Source of the DNA: a bacterium
Lineage (GTDB): Bacteria > Pseudomonadota > Gammaproteobacteria > Pseudomonadales > Moraxellaceae
NCBI GenBank assembly: GCA_029945725.1
Contig: JAQSDB010000003.1
Location: 189,842-253,841, forward strand
Direction: 5' to 3'
Length of the DNA stretch: 64,000 nucleotides
The translations under genes and the position numbers were made by a program. Positions 1-6,658 of this stretch are shown here, in pieces. The notes under the pieces are model-generated. The model was not told the origin of the DNA. It saw only the letters and a program-made list of their open reading frames with translations, and made no database searches. The stretch's first letter is position 1; each line of letters begins with the position of its first letter.

Positions 1-1
1 A

Positions 2-565
2 TCAGCTGTTTTTCAGCGCGTGCTCGACCAGGAAAATGCGGTCTTCGCCAAAATACAGCTCGTCACCCACAAAAATGGTCGGCGCGCCAAAGGCACCGCG
101 CTGCACGGCTTCATCGCTGGCGGCCTTGAGCTTTTCCTTGACGGCATCGTCGCCGGTCTGCGCCAGCAATTCCGCCGGCAGCAGCTCGGCCAGCACGGCG
201 GCATCGCCGATATTGCGGCCTTCGCCCCAGTAGGCGGCAAACAGCTTGAGCGCGAGCGGCTTGACCTGCTCCGGCTCTGCGGCTGTCAGGGCACGCATGG
301 CGGTGATGGTGTTGGCGGGAAACGCCGGGGGAAACCGGTAATCCAGGCCGTAATAGGCGAAGAGGCGCTGCAGGTCGTGCGGCATGTAGGCGGCTTTGGC
401 CGGCACCTGCATGGGCGCGGAATTGCCGGTCGCCTTGAACACGCCGCCCAGAAAGAAGGGCCGCCATACGGCATCCGCCAGCAGCGGCGAGCGCGCGACC
501 TGTGCTGCGGCGACATAGCTGTAGGGGCTGACCACATCAAAGAAGAATTCGACTTTCCGGCTCAT
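2..565 (-). CDS. 2-hydroxychromene-2-carboxylate isomerase-like protein (DsbA/kappa-GST fold)
   Basis: This 187-residue protein has the thioredoxin-like fold of the HCCA isomerase / kappa-class GST family. The N-terminus reads FFFDVVSPYSYVA, where the Ser in the SPYSY turn (about residue 13) usually contacts glutathione. Near the C-terminus GAFGAPTIFVGDELYFG carries the family cis-Pro loop (GAPT). Length is slightly below the usual 195-200. Known members isomerise aromatic degradation intermediates with glutathione, but no such pathway genes are visible here, so the true substrate is unknown. It is last in a tight minus-strand series after the small membrane peptide and the FAD oxidase (27-nt gap) and is probably co-transcribed with them. 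The stop codon lies at the window edge and the ORF is complete. Confidence 0.8.
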   Translation of the reverse strand: MSRKVEFFFDVVSPYSYVAAAQVARSPLLADAVWRPFFLGGVFKATGNSAPMQVPAKAAYMPHDLQRLFAYYGLDYRFPPAFPANTITAMRALTAAEPEQVKPLALKLFAAYWGEGRNIGDAAVLAELLPAELLAQTGDDAVKEKLKAASDEAVQRGAFGAPTIFVGDELYFGEDRIFLVEHALKNS

Positions 566-592
566 GGCATCACTCTTTTGTGTTGATGGTGT

Positions 593-685
593 TTATTCGC
601 GAGGCTTTTTCTTTTTGACCACAAGGATCAGGACAATGGTCGCCGTGATGGCCACGATGGGAAAATAGATGGCAGCGTGTGGCAT
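593..685 (-). CDS. 30-residue single-pass membrane peptide (not in ORF track)
   Basis: A short reading frame fills the gap between the FAD oxidase and the isomerase. Its translation is MPHAAIYFPIVAITATIVLI followed by LVVKKKKPRE. One hydrophobic helix spans about residues 5-23 and ends in a KKKK positive cluster, predicting an N-out, C-in membrane peptide. A Shine-Dalgarno AGGAG sits 7 nt before the ATG. It starts 29 nt after the oxidase stop and ends 27 nt before the isomerase start, so it fits the operon spacing exactly. I do not recognise a family. Function is unknown; the RBS and composition support translation, but homologues would be needed for certainty. Confidence 0.55.
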   Translation of the reverse strand: MPHAAIYFPIVAITATIVLILVVKKKKPRE

Positions 686-714
686 GACAGGGCTCCTGTT
701 TTTGTGCGTCGGTT

Positions 715-2124
715 TTACAGATCCAGCAGCTTGCCGGGGTTCATCACGTTATTGGGATCAAACACGCGCTTCACGGCTTTCATGTACTCGATTTCCACCG
801 CTGAACGCGTATAGCCGACATAGGGTTTTTTCGTCATGCCGACACCGTGCTCGGCCGATACCGACCCCCTGTATTTCGCTACCGTCTCGAACACCTGCGT
901 ATTCACGGTTTTGCATTTGGCGAAGAAATCTTCCTTGGCCATGTCGTCCGGCTTGAGGATGTTCAGGTGCAGGTTGCCGTCGCCGATATGGCCGAACCAG
1001 ACAATCTGGAAATCCGGGTACTGCTCGGTAACGATGGCATCAATGTCGGCAATGAAGGCCGGCACGCGCTGGATGATGACCGAGATGTCGTTCTTGTAGG
1101 GCGTGAAACGCGCAATGGTTTCAGAAATGTCTTCACGCAGGCGCCACAGGTTTCTCGCCTGGGTTTCGTTCTGGCTCATCACGCCATCCAGCACCCAGCC
1201 CTGCTCCACGCAATGCTCGAAAAGCGCCATGGCTTCATCCGCCATGGCCTCGCTCAGTGCCTCGAACTCGAGCAGTACGTAAAACGGCGTGGCGGTTGCA
1301 AACGGGCGCGGAATGCCGGTATGCGCCGTGACCAGCTGCGTGGAAAGCTCGGAGAAAAATTCAAACGCCGTGAGATCAAGCGTCTTCTGAAATGTGGCAA
1401 GGATGTGCATCACCGAGGCAAAGTCCGGCGTGCCCAGTACCAGCACGCGCAGGTCGCGCGGCTGCCGTTCCAGCTTCATGGTGGCTTCCACCACAAAACC
1501 CAGCGTGCCTTCGGCACCGATAAAGAGATGGCGGAAATCGTAGCCGGTGGCGTTCTTCACCATGTCCTTGTTGAGCTCGAGAATGTCGCCCTTGCCGGTA
1601 ACGACCTTGAGGCCCATCACCCAGTTGCGCGTCATGCCGTACTTGATGACCTTGATGCCGCCGGCATTGGTGCCGATATTGCCACCGATCTGCGAGGAGC
1701 CGGCGCTGGCAAAATCCACCGGGTAACAGAGGCCCTGTAGTTCGGCAAACACCTGCAGCTGTTCCGTCGCCACGCCCGCCTGGATGCGCACCATGCGGTC
1801 TTCCGGCACAAACTCCAGCACCTTGTTCATGTGGTCAAAGCTGACCACCACTTCGCCACTGGCGGCCACGGCGCCGGCGGAAAGCCCGGTGCGCCCGCCC
1901 GAAGGCACCAGGGCCAGGCCGAGCTCGTTTGCCAGCAGCACGATGGCCTGCACCTGCTCGATGCTCGTGGGGAAAACGATGGCGGCCGGTGCCGGCGTAT
2001 AGATTTTCGTCCAGTCGCAGCCCCAGGTTTTCAGGCTGTCCGCATCGGTACGGATACGGTTTTCGCCCACAATGGCGGCAAGGCGGTCCCGGATTTCAGG
2101 GCTGAACGAAGGGCTGAGCGACAT
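715..2124 (-). CDS. FAD-linked D-2-hydroxyacid dehydrogenase (GlcD/D2HGDH family)
   Basis: A 469-residue flavoprotein of the glycolate oxidase GlcD / D-2-hydroxyglutarate dehydrogenase group. The PCMH FAD-binding domain carries VPSGGRTGLSAGAV (about residue 73) and IGGNIGTNAGGIKVIKYG (about 147). The C-terminal cap has the catalytic and metal signature HIGDGNLHLNI (about 379) and SAEHGVGMTKK (about 427). It is divergent from serA across 147 bp. In Pseudomonas a homologue at this position oxidises the D-2-hydroxyglutarate made by SerA back to 2-oxoglutarate and drives serine synthesis; I infer the same role here. The ATG is preceded by GGAGG at 7 nt. Specific substrate (glycolate, lactate or 2-hydroxyglutarate) cannot be settled from sequence alone. 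Confidence 0.87.
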   Translation of the reverse strand: MSLSPSFSPEIRDRLAAIVGENRIRTDADSLKTWGCDWTKIYTPAPAAIVFPTSIEQVQAIVLLANELGLALVPSGGRTGLSAGAVAASGEVVVSFDHMNKVLEFVPEDRMVRIQAGVATEQLQVFAELQGLCYPVDFASAGSSQIGGNIGTNAGGIKVIKYGMTRNWVMGLKVVTGKGDILELNKDMVKNATGYDFRHLFIGAEGTLGFVVEATMKLERQPRDLRVLVLGTPDFASVMHILATFQKTLDLTAFEFFSELSTQLVTAHTGIPRPFATATPFYVLLEFEALSEAMADEAMALFEHCVEQGWVLDGVMSQNETQARNLWRLREDISETIARFTPYKNDISVIIQRVPAFIADIDAIVTEQYPDFQIVWFGHIGDGNLHLNILKPDDMAKEDFFAKCKTVNTQVFETVAKYRGSVSAEHGVGMTKKPYVGYTRSAVEIEYMKAVKRVFDPNNVMNPGKLLDL

Positions 2125-2271
2125 GAGAAAACCTCCATGGGAAACAGGCCGGAGCAGATTCCCAAAGACCGCAGGGTCAGCGGCATTGGGCGGTGGCTCA
2201 CAAGGCGGGCCATGCTACCATACGCGCCTTATTTTTCCGGCCCTGCCGGACCGTCAGACCACGGGGATGTT
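2125..2271. promoter_or_regulatory. Divergent intergenic promoter region, D2HGDH-like gene / serA
   Basis: The 147 bp between the divergent oxidase and serA starts must hold both promoters. I could not pick a convincing sigma70 pair by eye; the serA side contains an AT-rich stretch (cttatttttccgg) about 45 nt before its ATG. The shared spacer is the natural place for joint control of the two enzymes. Confidence 0.4.
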
Positions 2272-3501
2272 ATGAGCCAGCTTTCACTCGACAAGTCCAA
2301 GATCCGCTTCCTGCTGCTGGAAGGCGTGCACAAGAACGCCCTCGATGTGCTGAGCACCAATGGCTACACCAATATCGAATACCTGCGCGGCGCGCTCGAT
2401 GAAGACGCCCTGATCGAGAAGATCAAGGACGCCCACTTTGTCGGCATCCGCTCGCGCACCCAGCTCACCGAAAAGGTGCTGGATGCCGCCAACAAGCTGA
2501 TCGCCATCGGCTGTTTCTGCATCGGCACCAACCAGGTGAACCTGAAAGTCGCCATGAACAAGGGCATTCCGGTCTTCAATGCGCCCTACTCCAATACCCG
2601 TTCGGTGGCAGAACTCGTGCTCGGCCAGCTCATCCTGCTGCTGCGCGGCATCCCCGAAAAGAATGCCCTCGTGCATCGCGGCGGCTGGAGCAAATCGGCT
2701 GAAGGCTCATGGGAAACCCGCGGCAAGACCCTCGGCATCGTCGGTTACGGCAGCATCGGCTCGCAGCTCTCGGTGATTGCCGAATCGCTGGGCATGACCG
2801 TGATCTATTACGACGCCGTCACCAAGCTGCCGCTGGGCAATGCCCGCCAGATCGGCAGCATGGACGAGCTGCTCGCCAGCGCCGATGTGGTGACCCTGCA
2901 CGTGCCGGAAATCCCCTCCACCAGGAACATGATGCGCGCCGAGCAGTTCGCGAAAATGAAGAAGGGCTCCATCTTCATCAACGCCGCCCGCGGCACCTGC
3001 GTCGACATTGACGCCCTGGCCGAAGCCATCAAGAGCAAGCACATCGGCGGCGCCGCCATCGACGTGTTCCCGAAAGAACCCAAGGCCAATGACGAGATTT
3101 TCGAATCGCCCCTGCGCGGCCTCGACAATGTCATCCTCACGCCGCATATCGGCGGCTCCACGCTGGAAGCCCAGGCCAATATCGGCCTCGAAGTCGCCGA
3201 GAAGTTCGCCCGCTATTCCGACAGCGGCTCCACCCTCTCTGCCGTGAACTTCCCCGAAGTCGCCGTGCCCCTGCAGCCCGGCAAGCACCGCCTGCTGCAC
3301 ATCCACAAGAACGTGCCCGGCGTGCTGATGAACATTAACCGCGTCTTCGCCGAAAACAACATCAACATCAGCGCGCAAAGCCTGATGACCAATGATGCCA
3401 TCGGCTATCTGGTGATGGACGTGGACAAGGAATATTCCACCGTTGCCCTGGAAAAACTGCAGCAGATCGAAGGCACCATCCGCACCCGCGTGCTGTTCTG
3501 A
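2272..3501 (+). CDS. serA: D-3-phosphoglycerate dehydrogenase
   Basis: First enzyme of phosphoserine-pathway serine synthesis: oxidises 3-phosphoglycerate to 3-phosphohydroxypyruvate with NAD, and in homologues also reduces 2-oxoglutarate to D-2-hydroxyglutarate. The ORF track extends it to 1831, but homology begins at MSQLSLDKSKIRFLLLEG, giving 409 residues, the length of the E. coli-type enzyme. Visible features are the Rossmann loop GIVGYGSIGSQL (about 158), the catalytic Arg in NAARGTCVD (about 240), Glu in FPKEP (about 269) and His in LTPHIGGST (about 292). A C-terminal ACT domain (about 338-409), which binds serine for feedback inhibition, is intact. A strong terminator follows immediately. 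Confidence 0.96.
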   Translation: MSQLSLDKSKIRFLLLEGVHKNALDVLSTNGYTNIEYLRGALDEDALIEKIKDAHFVGIRSRTQLTEKVLDAANKLIAIGCFCIGTNQVNLKVAMNKGIPVFNAPYSNTRSVAELVLGQLILLLRGIPEKNALVHRGGWSKSAEGSWETRGKTLGIVGYGSIGSQLSVIAESLGMTVIYYDAVTKLPLGNARQIGSMDELLASADVVTLHVPEIPSTRNMMRAEQFAKMKKGSIFINAARGTCVDIDALAEAIKSKHIGGAAIDVFPKEPKANDEIFESPLRGLDNVILTPHIGGSTLEAQANIGLEVAEKFARYSDSGSTLSAVNFPEVAVPLQPGKHRLLHIHKNVPGVLMNINRVFAENNINISAQSLMTNDAIGYLVMDVDKEYSTVALEKLQQIEGTIRTRVLF

Positions 3502-3518
3502 TCAGGCAGTTGATCCCG

Positions 3519-3548
3519 TAAAAAAGCCGGCGCAAGCCGGCTTTTTTG
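3519..3548 (+). terminator. Rho-independent terminator after serA
   Basis: AAAAAGCCGGC-GCAA-GCCGGCTTTTTT begins 18 nt after the serA stop: a short GC stem with flanking A and T runs, able to act in both directions. Confidence 0.9.
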
Positions 3549-3631
3549 TTTCTGCGTTTTACGCATGCCATGCGGAATTCAAGGCGCCCGCTCGAACAGG
3601 GCATTCCAGCGGAATTACAGCCCCTATCGTA

Positions 3632-3679
3632 TAGCTTCCCAAGCTAGAGCCGTGGGTTCGATTCCCATCGCCCGCTCCA
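3632..3679 (+). pseudogene. Severed 3' fragment of tRNA-Gly(CCC)
   Basis: TAGCTTCCCAAGCTA followed by the variable region, T-arm, acceptor 3' strand and CCA is identical to the 3' part of the intact tRNA-Gly at 6385-6458. The upstream sequence (cccctatcgta) does not supply a D-arm or a GCGGGCG 5' acceptor strand, so no tRNA can fold. It lies on the opposite strand to the intact gene. Confidence 0.9.
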
Positions 3680-3883
3680 GTTTATTCCGTTGTTAATCCA
3701 CGAAAACTCAGGGTCACGGGATCATCGCAAGGATGGTTCGACGGGCACTGGTAAGAGTTTTTGCGGACCTTGAACGATGCAGGCCCAAGACGGCTGCCCC
3801 CAAGATTACCTAACTTGCTATGGGGCCAATATCTCTAAATGGTCTAGTTTGGATTTAACCGCTGTTTTCATATAGGCGACCCC

Positions 3884-3917
3884 AGCGCTAGGCGCAGTAC
3901 TGGCGCTGCATAGCGCT
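3884..3917. repeat. Nested palindrome inside the left arm
   Basis: AGCGCTA and TAGCGCT flank an inner CAGTACTG palindrome bordered by GCGC on both sides, forming a 34-nt imperfect cruciform or hairpin. The identical copy is at 6147-6180. The shape would suit a recombinase or replication-initiator binding site, but nothing in the sequence identifies the protein. Confidence 0.5.
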
Positions 3918-3944
3918 CATACAATCCAAGGGGTTTTGGTGGAT

Positions 3945-3973
3945 TTGACAGATACCTGAAACGGACTGATATT
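3945..3973 (+). promoter_or_regulatory. Candidate sigma70 promoter straddling the repeat boundary
   Basis: A consensus -35 TTGACA forms the last six bases of the left repeat arm. Exactly 17 nt later the unique interior has GATATT, which matches 4 of 6 positions of the -10 consensus. Transcription would run into the ATPase-TOPRIM gene with a leader of roughly 118 nt. The right arm ends in the same TTGACA facing inward but lacks a -10-like hexamer at the proper distance. Confidence 0.5.
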
Positions 3974-4097
3974 GCCTTTTTTGTCGGCATAAGGCAGCAA
4001 TACGTATCAGCGTGAGCTTCTTAGCGGATGCGAGCCAAGGATTGGTTACAGTAACCCCATAGTCGACGCCCCCCAAAAAACACCAAAGAAGCTAAAA

Positions 4098-6029
4098 ATG
4101 ATAGTTGGAATATTTCTTAGGTATATAAAAACTTACCAAGGCATTAACTACATTCCCATCACAGATGAAGACGGATTTTGTGGGCTTGTTGGGGACAATG
4201 GAATCGGAAAGAGCTCTGTACTTGAGGCATTGGACTGCTTCTTTAACTCAAAGGCTTGGAACTACAACATAGCAACACGCAGAAGAGGATTGGCAGACGC
4301 TAAGCCACAAATCGTTCCGGTTTTCCTTATAGAGCGAAATAAATTGGAGGGTGAACCTGCGCAGCTTGCGCAGCACCTGAGCGATGTCGCAGTAGCCGCC
4401 GAAGCTACGGACGTAGCTCTTTCATATCGCGCTGATATGCAAATCTTTATACAGCATAGAAATGCACTCCGGATGCATATTAACCTGGATAATTACTATC
4501 TTCTTCCTCTTGGCATTGATTACAGTAACGCCATTAGCGTTTCGTTTTTGAATTGTCGCTTACTTGTTGACCGCATATTGGAAGGTGTGCCAGAAGAAGG
4601 GAAAACAACCTTAGACGCCTCCGAACTTGATAGATTTAAGCCGCTCCTTGACAAGGTCAAAAGCATTTTCGAATACATCTACATACCTAAAGATATAGAT
4701 ACAGCTGCATTTACAAAGCTAGAGACCGACGAGATACAGGCCCTAATGGGCGAATCACTGAACGAGATTCTAGAGGCTCGAGTTCCTGCTTCGCAAATTA
4801 CTGAGATCAATCGAAGTCTGAATGAATTTATTGAAACGCTTTCGACTGAGTTAGATGGATACTCGTATAGAACACCAACGGATCGCCAGCAAAACCTAAA
4901 AAAGAATGATGTATACAACCTAATTACGCAGGCATTTTTCAACATACGCAGGCTTCACAAACGCCAAGGTGATAATTGGCTTGAGATTAGCAATCTTAGC
5001 TCTGGTGAAAAACAAAAAGCCATCATTGATGTCGCACGCAGCCTCATTATCAGGCATAGAACTGGCGCAGAGCACCTCATTATCGGAATCGACGAACCTG
5101 AGGCGTCTCTTCATATGTCGGCATGCTTTGATCAATTCGATTCAATTTATCAAATTAGCAGATCGTGTAGGCAGCTAATATTTTCGTCGCATTGGTACGG
5201 ATTTTTCCCAACCTCCGAAACAGGAAGTGCCTCAATAATCTCGAAGAACCAAGATGGGCATATTGTAGACTCAGTTAACTTGGGGCGCTACAGAGAGCAG
5301 GTTCGGCAAATGGTTACAGGCACACAAGGGGTTATGCCATATGATATTCGCTTGAAGAGCATAAATGACCTTGTTCAATCCATTATGGCTAGCGTAATTG
5401 GCGACCAACCATTTAATTGGCTTATCTGTGAGGGGTCGTCGGAGAAAAAATATTTCGCCGCCTACTTCTCCGATTTGATTTCTTCTCACAGGTTGCGAAT
5501 AGTTCCTGTGGGTGGCGCGAAAGAGATTAAGAAAATATATAATCACCTTGCAACAGCTTACGAAGACTTCAGGAATGAAATTTCCGGAAAAATTATCCTT
5601 GTATCTGACACTGATGCGAACTTGGTTAGATATGAAACTGAAGCCTTTGAAAGGCTAATATGTAAACGAATTGTGAGCTGTCAAACCGATCAAACAACAA
5701 AATTAGTTGGCATAAATGCAAATCCCTCTGCGCCAGAAACGGAGATCGAAGATGCCCTCAATGGAGGATTGTTTTTAGATACATTGAGAACATTTCAGGG
5801 CGAATATGCTGATCTTGCATTTCTTAATGATGTTACTTGTCACAACCCAGATGCTGTTTGCTCCTTTGCTCTTGATTTGCTTGGAAGCCAGAGACTTATC
5901 ATTAAAAGTTTTTTCGACCACGGGAATAATAAATATGAATTTTCTCGGAGATATGCTGAAGCATTGACTCCTCAGCATGCAATACCTCCTTGGATTAATC
6001 AGATTAGGGACGCATTTACGAGGCAATAA
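4098..6029 (+). CDS. OLD/PARIS-like ABC-ATPase with C-terminal TOPRIM nuclease domain (putative phage defence)
   Basis: A 643-residue protein. The N-terminal ABC/AAA ATPase shows Walker A GDNGIGKSS (32-40), ABC signature LSSGEKQ (about 300), Walker B LIIGIDEPEASLH (about 328-340) and an H-loop His in FSSHWYG. The C-terminus has TOPRIM features: the acidic motif LICEGSSEKKYF (about 440), a glycine motif VGGAKEI (about 472) and DxD in LVSDTDAN (about 502). This order matches class 1 OLD nucleases, GajA of Gabija, and PARIS in which AriA (ATPase) and AriB (TOPRIM) are fused. No UvrD-like GajB follows, so classical Gabija is unlikely. The gene is clearly AT-richer than its neighbours. It stands alone inside the inverted repeat. 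Anti-phage activity is inferred from family, not shown. Confidence 0.82.
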   Translation: MIVGIFLRYIKTYQGINYIPITDEDGFCGLVGDNGIGKSSVLEALDCFFNSKAWNYNIATRRRGLADAKPQIVPVFLIERNKLEGEPAQLAQHLSDVAVAAEATDVALSYRADMQIFIQHRNALRMHINLDNYYLLPLGIDYSNAISVSFLNCRLLVDRILEGVPEEGKTTLDASELDRFKPLLDKVKSIFEYIYIPKDIDTAAFTKLETDEIQALMGESLNEILEARVPASQITEINRSLNEFIETLSTELDGYSYRTPTDRQQNLKKNDVYNLITQAFFNIRRLHKRQGDNWLEISNLSSGEKQKAIIDVARSLIIRHRTGAEHLIIGIDEPEASLHMSACFDQFDSIYQISRSCRQLIFSSHWYGFFPTSETGSASIISKNQDGHIVDSVNLGRYREQVRQMVTGTQGVMPYDIRLKSINDLVQSIMASVIGDQPFNWLICEGSSEKKYFAAYFSDLISSHRLRIVPVGGAKEIKKIYNHLATAYEDFRNEISGKIILVSDTDANLVRYETEAFERLICKRIVSCQTDQTTKLVGINANPSAPETEIEDALNGGLFLDTLRTFQGEYADLAFLNDVTCHNPDAVCSFALDLLGSQRLIIKSFFDHGNNKYEFSRRYAEALTPQHAIPPWINQIRDAFTRQ

Positions 6030-6113
6030 GTACGTCATTTTCGGCGCTATCTCAGGGATAATTTGATGTCTCAAGCTGGATTGATATGCCGTGTTCTGGT
6101 TGCCTCATATGTA

Positions 6114-6432
6114 TGTCAAATCCACCAAAACCCCTTGGATTGTATGAGCGCTATGCAGCGCCAGTACTGCGCCTAGCGCTGGGGTCGCCTATATGAAAAC
6201 AGCGGTTAAATCCAAACTAGACCATTTAGAGATATTGGCCCCATAGCAAGTTAGGTAATCTTGGGGGCAGCCGTCTTGGGCCTGCATCGTTCAAGGTCCG
6301 CAAAAACTCTTACCAGTGCCCGTCGAACCATCCTTGCGATGATCCCGTGACCCTGAGTTTTCGTGGATTAACAACGGAATAAACTGGAGCGGGCGATGGG
6401 AATCGAACCCACGGCTCTAGCTTGGGAAGCTA
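6114..6432 (-). repeat. Right arm of perfect 319-bp inverted repeat
   Basis: Reverse-complement copy of 3632-3950 with no mismatch. Its outer end lies inside the anticodon stem of the intact tRNA-Gly(CCC). Between the ATPase stop (6029) and this arm there are 84 nt with no recognisable terminator. The inner palindrome copy is at 6147-6180. Confidence 0.97.
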
Positions 6433-6458
6433 GGGTATTGCCATTATGCGGCGCCCGC
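6385..6458 (-). tRNA. tRNA-Gly (anticodon CCC)
   Basis: Complete cloverleaf on the minus strand with encoded CCA. The acceptor GCGGGCG pairs with CGCCCGC, the discriminator is T, the anticodon stem CTAGC/GCTAG encloses TTCCCAA (anticodon CCC), and the T-arm is GTGGG-TTCGATT-CCCAT. The D-stem GCAT/ATAC has one apparent C-A mismatch. The 3' part from the anticodon stem on is shared with the inverted repeat. The gene reads GGG codons; whether other tRNA-Gly genes could cover for it lies outside the window. Confidence 0.92.
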
Positions 6459-6658
6459 AGAAGGTGGGGTGGTGGCGAAAGTGGCTTTACTGCCCCATGT
6501 TTCCTGATGGCCTAGGCTGACTGACCAGACACACGCTCCTACGGTGGCTATCGACATTTCCAGAGACGCCAAACACTTTCTATCCATGGCCCACACAAAA
6601 TCCCTGACAACGCCCGCATACCCGGATTGGCGACAGAATTCGTCATTAACCCTCACGG
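6459..6658. other. Intergenic stretch upstream of tRNA-Gly
   Basis: About 200 bp between the tRNA 5' end and the stop of the COG2187-type gene. It must contain the tRNA promoter on the minus strand, although I could not recognise a clear -35/-10 pair. The short plus-strand ORF here (6544-6729) runs into the downstream gene antisense and has no RBS support. Confidence 0.4.

Larger units (their letters stand above)
3632..3950 (+). repeat. Left arm of perfect 319-bp inverted repeat
   Basis: I compared this arm base by base with the reverse complement of 6114-6432 and found no difference over 319 nt. Identity ends abruptly: the outer neighbours are A here and C on the other arm, and the inner neighbours are G here and T there. 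It starts inside the tRNA anticodon stem and ends in TTTGACA. The 271 nt beyond the tRNA part hold no ORF that I trust. Confidence 0.97.
3632..6432. mobile_element. Inverted-repeat-bounded, tRNA-Gly-associated single-gene cassette
   Basis: Two perfect 319-nt inverted arms (3632-3950 and 6114-6432) enclose 2163 bp holding one intact AT-rich gene, an OLD/PARIS-like ATPase-TOPRIM protein. The outermost 48 nt of each arm are the 3' part of tRNA-Gly(CCC) from the anticodon stem through CCA. On the right this is contiguous with a complete tRNA gene; on the left it is an orphan fragment. No integrase, transposase or Cas1 is encoded. Integration at a tRNA 3' end is typical of tyrosine-recombinase elements, but those leave direct repeats, not inverted ones. 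I therefore call it a mobile or rearranged cassette of unknown mechanism. Base composition of the interior is visibly lower in GC than both flanks, which supports horizontal origin. Confidence 0.65.

Noticed and set aside
3584-3593. CGCCCGCTC near serA as a second remnant of a tRNA-Gly 3' end
   Set aside because: Only 9 bases match and the T-arm does not follow the pattern; it may be chance in GC-rich DNA.
3888-4076. 62-aa minus-strand ORF spanning the left repeat arm edge
   Set aside because: No RBS, no recognisable sequence, and it crosses the repeat/unique boundary; chance ORF.
3632-6432. Prophage, ICE or casposon in the tRNA-Gly region
   Set aside because: No integrase, relaxase, phage structural gene, Cas1 or transposase is present in the 2.8-kb cassette; only one gene is encoded.
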